From Tuctoria greenei (Eukaryota; Streptophyta; Magnoliopsida; Poales; Poaceae): 64,000 nucleotides of DNA. Below, one piece after another: positions 47,062 to 57,086 of this stretch. Position numbers and translations under genes: made by a program. The notes under the pieces were generated by a model that was not told the origin of the DNA, ran no database searches, and was given only the letters and a program-made list of their open reading frames with translations. The DNA lies in NCBI GenBank assembly GCA_036927565.1, contig JAYESD010000005.1:149123196-149187195 (forward strand), in the 5' to 3' direction. Position 1 is the stretch's first letter; the number at the start of each line of letters is the position of its first letter.

Positions 47062-48761
47062 TGTGAGACCTATGTGTGTTGGATACATTGGCTTGTGCAG
47101 AATACATTGGCTTTGACGATAAAAGTTTTGAATACTACCAAAACACCTTTTTAACAAGGTCTGACTTTAGGTTTGAGCTCCTGCAAGGTCCGACGGTGGG
47201 TCCGGCTTGTTTTGGGTAGCTCTGGCAAGGTCCGACTAGCTTTGGTAAACTTCAGCGCTAGGTCCGACTAGCTTTTGTTAGCTCTAGCGCTAGGTCTTAC
47301 TAGCTTTGGTAAGTTCCAGAGCTAAATTCTGTTAGTTTTGGTATGCTCCAATTCAAGGTTCGGTTAGCTTTGGCAAGGTTCGGAGCTTGATCATAGTGAT
47401 TCTGCTTTTAACTTGCAATGATTCATACTTGCTTTACATTGATGGAAAGTTTGTTTAGTAATCTTTGACTATGTTTTTGGTGTGTTTTGGTGGTTATGGC
47501 TGATATCATTTTTCTATGGTTTGCAACATGCTTATGTGAGGTGCTCACGTAAGGTGTTGTAGTTTCAGAACTAACGAGAGTCAAGTCGTGGACTTGTGCT
47601 CGAAAGTATGGGTTGTTTATTCATGTGCAGGTGTTGCTTGAGTTCAAGACATGGCTGGTGACGAGATCCATTGGATTAGTCTCAGGGAGGAGATGAGGTT
47701 TTAACAATCAAGTTCGGGAGGAACAATGGTTGAGCTGATCAGGAGGTCACGCAGGGTGATTGAATCATGAACAGTGCATATGAATGAAGTTGTATGTCAA
47801 AGGAAGGTGTTAGCACATATGCATGCGGTGCATGATGTGGCAACATGGTTCCAAAGATGGGTATGGAAGGAAAGATCTGGTTGGAAGGATCGGATCGTAT
47901 CGGATGATGACTTCGGCTGCGGTGAGTCGGTTTTGGCTCGAATATGGAAAGTATCAACTTGGTTATGATAGTTTTCATATGGGACACGAAGTTAGTTTGT
48001 TTTAGGAATGTGTGATACATTCCTAAGGTGTTTGTAAGTCTTAAGATTGCTTCTATCTACGTATAGAAGAGTCTTTAGCAGTTATGGAAAGTTTTGATTT
48101 GTGAATTGAGTAGGATTAGAGTCCTAGTTATGTTTGGGTTGGCCTAAGGGCTGGTTATAAAAGCAAGTGAGCCCAGAGCTCGTGGTAGACAACTTAGGGG
48201 CTGTTCCTTGTGAGTTATGATCAATAAAATTCGTAGTCTGAAGGAACTTTTGTGCCTTCTTCATCCGACTTGTTTTCTTCAAGTATTTCTCGTCGAGTTT
48301 TTGCACAGCACTACCTTGCTTTGGTGGTTTTACCATAACTCGAGTTTTACAGATCCGATTGATGTGATTCTTTTTGGGTTGTCTGTACAACTTAATTTTC
48401 TATCATCTGTGAAAATTTCACGGTCATTGGATTTGTGGTTTCTTATCTAAACGAGTTTCATTGCAGTGTTCCAAAACTGTTTTTCTCGGGTAGGATAGTT
48501 TGACCTTTGTTCGATCTTTCGATAGTAACTTGAGTTTCTCTTGACGGATTTCATGATTCTTGTTGTGAATTATTCGGGACTTGATTCTCTACAATCTATG
48601 CTTGTTTTGTCATAGTTGAACACGTTTAGATTAGTCGCACACACAGTTTCTTTAACAAATCGGTTTTCTGCCGAGGGGTGTTTTTGTTGCTTCCACTTAA
48701 AAGTTTTAATCTACCATTCACCCCACCTCTGGTAGTTTTACACGTGCTCTTCGATCCTATA
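47062..48761 (+). repeat. 3' LTR, family I copy c
   Basis: It is 1700 bp and starts TGTGAGACC. The terminal dinucleotide is TA, not CA (CCTATA), judged from the position of the target duplication. The AGCTCCGG motifs are eroded compared with copy d. Confidence 0.92.
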
Positions 48762-48766
48762 GAACA
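48762..48766 (+). repeat. Target site duplication GAACA, right
   Basis: It matches 38874-38878. Family II gag resumes from here. Confidence 0.9.
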
Positions 48767-51029
48767 CAAGTGGCTCAACCAGGAAAAGGGTGATGATCAA
48801 AGAAACCAAAAATTGGAGAAACTCCTCGATACCATCAAAGACTGTGAGGATGATGATGATGAGATGCTAGAACTCGAGGCTCTCCTGCAGAAGAAGGCAC
48901 TCTCCCTATAAGGGAAAAAGAAGGTTGAAGATGAGAAGAAGAAGAAGGGGAGTAGTGACACATACTACTCCCGATATTCTTTTAACTGTGAACGTCTAAA
49001 TTCTCCCAATAGTCATTACTTATAAATTCCTTTATGCAAAGCACCTTACTTTGACGGAAACGACTATTCAATGTGGAGACAAAATATGAAAATGCAACTA
49101 ATATCTCTTAACCCAAGTCTTTGGCACATAGTGTGCACATGGATAGATATTCTAGATGATGATGAAGAGTTAACTCCAAGCCAAGAGCAAGCCATTCATC
49201 GAAATGCTCAAGCCGCGGCTGTCATCACTTCATCATTGAGGAGAGATGAGTTCACCGAGGTGGATGGACTCGAGATCACCATGGAAATCTGGGATACCCT
49301 CAAAATAGCACATGAAGGTGATCGCCATGTACGTGAAGCAAAAATCGAGAAGATCGAGGGTGAATTGGGAAGATTCACTATAGAAGAAGGTGAAACACCC
49401 CAATACATGTATAATCGACATAAGTCCCTCATCAACAAAGTCCGAGCTTACGAAAGAAAGAAGTGGACAGATCACTAAGTTGTGAAATTGATTCTATGAT
49501 TAGAGAAAGTCTAGGGTGTCGCAAAATGACACAGGGCGAACTTCTTGGCAAGATCACCAACTTCGAAATGATGGAGAAGGAGGCCAAGCATGTCAAGGAA
49601 CTTGCCAATGTTACCTTGGCAAAGAAGAAAGGGGTTGGTCTAAATGCAACCTGCAAGCCGGCATCAAAAGAATCATGAGAAGCTCATGAATAAGATGATG
49701 GAGATGATGAAACCACTGATGTCGATGAAGAAGACATAATCTTGTTCATGAAGAAGTTCAAGAGAGTGATGAGAAGAAGGGGTGGTACCTCAAATGATGG
49801 AAGACATAGGGACAAACCAAGACCCAAGATGAGACGTGCATGCTATAATTTTTGAGAGTATGATCACTTCATAGTTGACTGTCCACATGAAGACAACAAG
49901 AGGAAGAATAAAGACAACAAGCCTCAACAAAAGAAGATATTCAAGAAGAAGAACCAATATGGCCAAGGGCACTTAGAGAAGGAGTGGGATTCCAATAATG
50001 AGTCCTCATCCAAAGAAGAAGAGGAGGTGGCCACTATATCCATCAAGAAACCTACCAAGAAGTCCACTCTTTTCCCAACCATGGGCGCATAGAAGGACGC
50101 CGACGACACATGTCTAATGGCCAAGGAATGTAAAAGAAAGGTAACAACTAAATCTTCCTCCTCACATTCTTTTGCTAGTGATAGTGATAATTCTAGTGAG
50201 GATGACAGCAGTGATGAAAATGAATACATGCTTAGGTGTTTAGATAAAAAGATTGCTGCTAAAATGAAATTTTTACTTGATAAGATTGTTGATAAGGAGA
50301 AGTTAGTCAATCGTCAGGAAGATATGATAATCTCCCAAAAGGAGGAATATCTTGAGATTGAAAAGCTTCATGAACTTGAGAGGTAGCAAAGTAAATCACT
50401 AGAACTTGAGTTAGCTTCAAGCAAGGAAGATTTCTTGAAGTTAAAAGACTCAAACATCACTATCAAGGATGAACTTGCTAACTTAATCGGTTCTTCATCC
50501 TCTTCAAGCTCACCTTCCCAAAAAAATCAAATCTGAAACTGTTATTACTTGTACCTGTGCTAAAATTGACACTAACTTGAAGGAAAAGCCAAACTTGACA
50601 AAGGACAAGCATCCTTCCTAAAGTGGCATATTCGACAAGGGGAAGGTCAAGTATGCACGTAGTGCATACTCGATCACAAGACCTCCTAATGTCAAATATG
50701 GCATTGAGTATTCTTATGGTGAAAAGCAAAACACTAGAAGCCACAAGAATAACAAGGATCACATTGCCTTTGTCAAGGGAAACTCTTCTAAAGTTAGAAA
50801 ACTTAATAATAATGATAAATTTGACATCGTGAACACATATGGACAACAAATCCTGTTTAGAACTTTTGATGCTTCATATGTACTTATGAAAACTAATCTT
50901 GGAAGAGTTTATGCTAGATATGTTGGGCCAGGCCATGGGAACACCAAGTCTCATGTGTGGGTGCCAAAATTACTTGTGGCTAACCTCAAAGGACCCAAGC
51001 AAGCTTGGGTACCTAAGATCAAGGCATAA
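48762..51029 (+). pseudogene. gag of family II copy 2 (continued from 38878)
   Basis: KWLNQEKGDDQRNQKLEKLL continues the N-terminus. The gag core is at 49071-49478 (YSMWRQNMKMQLISL). Stops at about 48909, 49023 and 49476, then a deletion of some 35 bases before MIRESLGC. The zinc knuckle is broken by a TGA near 49855. The coiled-coil region is at 50117-50386, ending in TAG, with a further deletion near 50490. The last piece ends VPKIKA and TAA 51027-51029, matching the copy 1 stop. Confidence 0.87.
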
Positions 51030-52769
51030 TTTCCTTTTTGCAAGCTTATTCATCTGATGGAGCAAAATGGGTGCTAGATAGTGGATGCACAAATCACATG
51101 ACCGGAGAAAGAAGAATGTTCGTAGAATATGAACAAAATGAAGACTCAAGCGAAGCCATCTATTTTGTTGATAATAGTCATGGAAGGGTGCTAGGTACCG
51201 GTAAAATTGCAATTTCATCACAGCATACACTTTCTCATGTTTTACATGTTGACTCCTTAGATTATAACCTCTTGTCCATATCTCAATTATGTGACAAAGG
51301 TTATAATTGTTTAGTCACTAATTAGGGTGTGACCGTCTCTAGAAGGAGTGATAACTCTATTGCATTCAAGGGTGTATTAAATGGAAAACTTTATCTAGTT
51401 GACCTCAACAAAGATAAAGCCAAACTTGACACATGCTTTATTGCAAAAACTAACATGGGTTGGCTCTGGCATAGACGGTTGGCACATGTTGGTATGAGGA
51501 ATCTACAAAAAACTTCTAAAAGGCGATCACATCCAAGGTTTAAAGGATGTCCTTTTTGAGAAAGACAAGCCTTGTAACGCGTGCCAAGCCGGGAAGCAAG
51601 TAGGAGTACCTCATCCTGCGAAGAATGTCATGACTACAACAAGACCGCTCGAGCTCCTTCACATGGACCTATTTGGTCCAATTGCTTACATAAGCATCAG
51701 CGATAATAAAAATGGTTTCGTCGTTGTCGATGAATCTTCACGCTTCACGTGGGTTCTCTTTTTGCATTATAAGGCAGAAACTCAAGTAACACTCAATAAG
51801 TTTCTCGAGTGAGTCCAAAATGAATTCTCATTGAAAATCAAGAACGTACGAAGTAACAATGGGACATAATTCAAGAATACTCAAGTGGAGGAGTATCTAG
51901 TTGAGGAAGGGATAAATCATTAAATTTTTAGCACCATATTCTCCTCAAAAAATGGAGTAGCTGAAAGGAAGAACCGAACACTCATTGAGCTGGCGACGAC
52001 AATGCTCGACGAATACAAGAATTCAGCCCAGTTTTTGGCTGAAGCGGTTAACACCGCCTGTCACGCCATAAACCAATTATATCTTCATCGTCTACTCAAG
52101 AAAAACACATATGAACTACTCACCGGTAGGAAACCTAATATTTCATACTTTCGAGTTCTTTGATCAAAATGCTATATTCTCAACAAGAAGCCTAGGGCTT
52201 TGAAGTTCGCTTCAAAGTCCGATGAAGGTTTCCTGCTTGGCTATGATTCAAACTCCTACACTTATCGTGTCTCCAACAAAGCCTATGGGCTTGTTGAAGT
52301 AGCACGTGACGTAGTGTTCGATGAAACTAATGGCTCTCAAGTAGAGCAAGTTGACCAGTGTGTAATATATCAAGAAGAAGCTCCATGTCAAGCATTGAGA
52401 AAAATGGCGTTGGGGATATTCGACCACAAGCACCACCTAAAAATCCGCATGAAGAAGATGAACCACAGACGGAGGAAAACGATCAAGGGGGAGCTTCCAC
52501 ACAAGATCAACCTCATGGAGATCAAGATAATAAAAACAGCAATGAGGGCATCTATCCAGGGGGAGACAAAGAAGATAATGATAATGAGGACTCAAGACCA
52601 CAAGTACCACATCCAAGAGTGCACCAAAGCACAAAGAGATCACTCCGTCAACAGCATAATTGGTGATATACAAAACGTAGTGACAATTCGATCACGTATA
52701 GCAGATTTTTGTGAATACTATTATTTTTTATCCTCTTTCGAACCACACATGGTTGAAGATTCATTATAA
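51030..52769 (+). pseudogene. pol, PR and IN part, of family II copy 2
   Basis: Protease VLDSGCTNHMTG (about 51072-51105) keeps its catalytic Asp. A TAG lies near 51324. The pre-integrase HRRLAHVG and finger CNAC are near 51470-51580, then the integrase core with breaks near 51811, 51870 and 51945. The C-terminus (VARDVVFDETNGS) is at 52300. The frame reaches the RT start (EPHMVEDSL) at 52769, where it is cut. It resumes at 62654 after the family I copy. Confidence 0.87.
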
Positions 52770-52874
52770 TGGGGATAAATTTTCTTCAAAACTTTTATGT
52801 GAATAAGTCAATGTTCGGATCTTAAATGTTCGGATTTTAAATGGTGTTGCCAATGCATTCATCAAGGGGGAGAT
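52770..52874 (+). mobile_element. Leftover 3' end of a family I internal region
   Basis: This aligns with about 60692-60797 just upstream of the 3' LTR of copy d, including the final polypurine tract ATCAAGGGGGAGAT. It means that the LTR at 52875 is preceded by another family I body, not by target DNA. Confidence 0.88.
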
Positions 52875-53604
52875 TGTAAGACCTATGTGTGCTGAATACA
52901 TTGGCTTGTAGTGAATACACTTGGCTTTGATGATAAAAGTCTTGAATATCACCAAAAAACCTTTTTATCAAGGTCCGACTCTAGCTCTGAGCTACAGCAA
53001 GGTCCGACGGTAGGTCCGGCTTGGTTTGGGTAGCTCCGGTTACGTTCGATGCTAGGTCCGAATAGCTTTGGTCAGCTCCGGTGAAGTTATGTCTTTAGCT
53101 CCGGCATGTCTTGGATAGCTCCGACATGTTTTTCTAAGCTCCGAAGTTGATTTTTCTAGCTCCAGCTTTTGGGTTTACTAGTTCCGACTAGTTCTAGTTA
53201 GCTCCGGCGCTAGGTTCCGCTTGTTTTGTAAGCTCCGGCGGGAGCTTGGTTGTACTAGTTTTTGTAAGCTCGGGCGCTAGGTTCTACTAGCTTTTGTTAG
53301 CTCCAGCTCAAGCTCCGGTTTGCTGTGGGATGGTCCGGAACTTGACCGCAATACTTTTGCTTTTAATTCGCAAAGTTTTGTACTTGCTTTATATTCTTGG
53401 AAAGATTTCTTAGTATTCATTTGCTAAGTTTTTGGTGTGTTTTGGTTGATATGGATGATATCGTGTTACTGTGGTTTTGCAACATGCTTATGTGAGGTTC
53501 TCACGTAGGGTGATGTGTTCGGAACTAACTTGAGTCAAGTCGAGGACTTGGGCTTGTATGGATTGGTTGTTTATTCATGTGCAAGTGTTGCTTGAGTTCA
53601 ATTC

Positions 53605-53802
53605 ATGGCTGGTGACAGGATCCACTGGCCTAGTCTCAGGGAGGAGATGAGGTTCCAACAACCAAGTTCGGAAGGAACTGTGGTTGAGCTGATCAGGAGG
53701 TCGCGCAGGATGATTGAATCAAGGGCAGTGTATATGAGGGTTTCTGAACGTCGAAGGAAGGTGTTTGCACGTATGCATGCGGTGCATGACGTGGCAACAT
53801 GA
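53605..53802 (+). CDS. Short ORF in the family I LTR (65 codons), function unknown
   Basis: It begins MAGDRIHWPSLREEM and ends HAVHDVAT. The other LTR of copy d has an equal-length frame at 61527-61724, and a related frame with the same start lies on the minus strand at 26214-26426. A TTCATGTGCAG acceptor-like sequence lies about 20 bases upstream. It has no known domain. Most differences between the two LTRs change residues, which argues against constraint. It may be chance. Confidence 0.25.
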   Translation: MAGDRIHWPSLREEMRFQQPSSEGTVVELIRRSRRMIESRAVYMRVSERRRKVFARMHAVHDVAT

Positions 53803-54110
53803 TTCCGAAGATGGGATAAGGAAGGGAAGATCTGGTTGGAAGGATCGGATCGTACCGGTTGATGACTTTGGCTGCGGCGAAGTCAGTTATGGCTCGGTAT
53901 GGAAAGTATCGAGTTGGTTATGTTAGGATTTCGTGTGTGTCACGAATTTGAGTTGTTTAGGAATGTGGGATACGTTCCTAAGGTGTTTGGATGTCTTAAG
54001 ATTGCTTCTATCTGCGTATAGAAGAATCTTGAGCAGTTATGGAAAGTTAGGATTCGTGATCTGAGTAGGATTGGAGTCCTAGTTGATATTGGGTAGGCCT
54101 AAGGGCTGGT

Positions 54111-54117
54111 TATATAA
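54111..54117 (+). promoter_or_regulatory. TATA box of the family I LTR
   Basis: TATATAA lies 67 bases before AATAAA (54178-54183). The 3' LTR has it at 62033-62039, but the poly(A) signal there is altered to AATAGA. Confidence 0.75.
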
Positions 54118-54728
54118 GCAAGGGAGCCCATAGCTCGTGGAAGACGACTTTGGGGCTGTTCCTCTTGTGTTCCATTGAATAAAATTCGTAGTTTGAAGGA
54201 ACTTTTGTGCCTTGTTCGTCCGACTTGTTCCAGACAAGTTTTACTCGTCGAGTTTCTGGACAGCACTACCTTTCGTCAGTGGTTTTATCATAACTCGAGT
54301 TTTACAGATCCAATTGACGTAATTCTTTTTGGGTTGTCTTCACAACTTGATTATCTATCATATATCAAAATTTCGCGGTCATTGGATTTATGGTCTATGA
54401 TCTAAACGAGTTTCTTTGCAGCGTTCCAGAACTGTTTTTTTCTCGGGTAGGACAGATTGACCATTGTTTGATCTTTCGATCATAACTTGAGTTTTTCTAA
54501 ACGGATTTGAGTGATTCTTTTTTTGTTGTCTTCGTGAATTGATTCTCTCTGATATCTATCACTTTTGATACGGTGAAACACGTTTAGATTAGTCTCACGC
54601 ACGATTTCTTTAACAAATTGTTTTTCTGCCGAAAGGGTTTGGGGTTTAATTGTTTCCGCTGCGTAAGATTTTTAAATCTACCATACATCCCCCCTATGGT
54701 ATCTTTTCACGTGCTCTTCGATCCTACA

Positions 54729-54743
54729 ATTGGTATCAGAGCC
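54729..54743 (+). other. Primer-binding site, family I copy d
   Basis: ATTGGTATCAGAGCC follows the LTR, a perfect Met-tRNA type site. Confidence 0.92.
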
Positions 54744-54790
54744 ATGGTGCTCTAATCTTTGAGATTTGCACGTGTTTTTGACTAATCATC

Positions 54791-57086
54791 ATGGAGAAGT
54801 ACTCCGCCAAACCTTGTGTGTTTGCTGGTATTGATTTCCAGGTTTGGAAGGCACGCATGGAGGCTTTCATCCAGGAACAAGGCTTTGCAATATGGGAGAA
54901 GGTGTATAAGCCTTATGAAGTGCCACCTAATGATCAAGTCACGGCCACAAACCTACGGGACGTCGACAACAACAACAAAGCCCGAAACTTGATCATCCAA
55001 AGACTCACTCAAAGCGACTTTGATCGTGTCGCGCACCTCCGATCACCATACGATGTTTGGAGAGCTCTCTGTGATTATCATGAAGGCTCCAACACAATCA
55101 AGGAAGTAAAACAAGATATGTTCAAAAAGGAATATATGCGCTTTGAGATGCAACCAGGTGAGTCTATCGATGACCTATTTGCTCGTTTCAATAAAATTCT
55201 CAGCAACTTATGTAGTGTCAATGTTAATTTTTCTGATACTAAGAATGCTAGGCAACTTCTTAGTGCATTAGACATGTCAATTTGGGAGATGAAAGTAACA
55301 TCTATTCGTGAATCAACTGTCATGAGTTCTCTTACATTAGATGTACTTTATTCTAAACTAAAAACTCATGAAATTGACATCCTAGCACGTAAGAACCCAA
55401 ACAAGTCTATTGCATTTGTCTCACAACGTGATATGTCTAGCTCCGGCCAATCATCACCCTGCAATACTCTTGCTTTGTTGTCCTCACTAACCCTGGAGCA
55501 GATCAAAGAATTTCCAGAAGAGGAGTTGGCACTCATCTCTACTAGATTCTCAAAAGCATTGCAAAATATGAGAACTAGAAGGAGAGGAAGCTCCGGACCT
55601 CAACGTTGTTTTGAATGTGGTAAAACAGGACACTTTCGTACAGAATGCCCTAAACTTTCAGGTCCGACCACCCGGGAAGAAAAACAAAGCAAGGTTCGGA
55701 CCTCCTCTGGAAATTCCATCAAGAAGAAGAAATTTACCATAGGACGCAAGATGATCAACAGTTTCATCACCGCGCTCCAAGAGTTCAGTTCAAGTGACGT
55801 GGACATTGGAAGTGATGAAGATGAAGATGATTTGGCAAACTTGTGCTTTATGGCGGGCAAGTCAAGATCAAGTATGGAGGAGGCAGAACACAACAGCGAC
55901 AATGAAGAGGTATGTCCTACTTGCGAAGAAATGTGTGATGCCATTTCTCGTGTCACTATTATTGTTAAGAAAAAGGACAAAAATCTTAGGGATAGTGCTG
56001 CTAAAATTGAATCACTAGAATCTGAAATCAACCGTTTAAAAACTTTGATTCCTAGTGATGATACATGTTCCTCATGTGATTTAATATATGAATAATTGTC
56101 CTCATTAAGAAGTGCGCACACCTCCACACTTGATAAACTTGAGTTAGAAATTGAAAAGAACAAAGAGCTTGCTACACTTAATGATAAAAACTTGAAAGAT
56201 GCTAGCTGTTCTACAATTGATTTGCATTGTTCTACTTGTGATGATCTTGATAAGAAACTACAGGATGCTATAAATGAAATTTCTATATTGAACAATGCTT
56301 TACGTTCTCATGAAGTTAAATTTTGTTCCAATTGCAAACTAAAAGGAAAAACTTCATGTGAAAATTGCCTTGATCTGTCCAATAAACTTGATGACATGCA
56401 TGGGACATTAGATCGGTTTTGTAATGGGAATAAGAACCTAAACTTGCTGCTGAATTCTTCCAAGTGATGCAATGATAAAACTAGTTTAGGTTTTGATTCT
56501 CATGCTCATGCTAAGGCACATCCACCTAAAATTGTAAAATCATTAGGAGGTGGTTTGATTCAGACAGTTCCTAAACAAAAAGGAGTTGTTTTCAAATCTG
56601 CAGGAGTGTTGTCTCATTCGGTTTCAAATAAAAATATTGTTTGCTCATCTAGACATGAACACAAAGTTAAATTTCATTGTACCTTCTGTGGTAGAGATAA
56701 TCATGTCATAGATTTTTGTTATAGACTAGCGAAACAACAAAAAAGGGAAAGAATGTTTGCTAGATCTCAGAACTGTCATGCAAAATTTGCTGCACACATT
56801 GAACCGAATGTAAAACCTGCTGTTTTGAGTCAAAAACATTCGAAGTTTACCTCCGGACCTTATGTTTTTTACCTCCGGAGCTACTGATTTTTGTGCTACA
56901 CAAGTAACACCTTATAGGTCAGTAGTTAGGAATAAAAAATCTCATACTTTGACTCATAAACCTGCTGTTTTGTCCCAGCTTTCGCGTGTTTTTCCTGCTG
57001 CACGTCGCGTGACTCAGTACTGGATTCCTAAATGCCTTTTGACTAACCCCAGTATTGAGTCATCGACGTATTGTGCTTCTATGTAG
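54791..57086 (+). pseudogene. gag of family I copy d
   Basis: ATG 54791 (MEKYSAKPC) opens 434 codons. It covers a gag core (NKARNLIIQR, SIDDLFARFNKIL), an intact CCHC knuckle CFECGKTGHFRTEC (about 55610-55650), an acidic stretch and a coiled coil. TAA 56093 and TGA 56465 are in frame with continuing gag. The Cys-rich CSNCKLKGKTSCENC part and a second knuckle-like CTFCGRDNHVIDFC (about 56680-56720) follow. A frame change occurs near 56870. The terminal TQYWIPKCLLTNPS part ends at TAG 57084-57086, in the same frame as protease. Confidence 0.9.

Larger units (their letters stand above)
38879..48761 (+). mobile_element. Ty1/copia family I, copy c: complete but decayed
   Basis: The element is 9883 bp long with two LTRs, primer site, gag, pol and polypurine tract in order, flanked by GAACA duplications. 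It interrupts gag of family II copy 2 a few codons after its start. Coding regions carry many stops and frameshifts. Confidence 0.94.
52875..54728 (+). repeat. 5' LTR, family I copy d
   Basis: It starts TGTAAGACC and ends CCTACA. AGCTCCGG-type motifs are dense at 53030-53330. It has a TATA box at 54111-54117 and AATAAA at 54178-54183. Confidence 0.93.
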
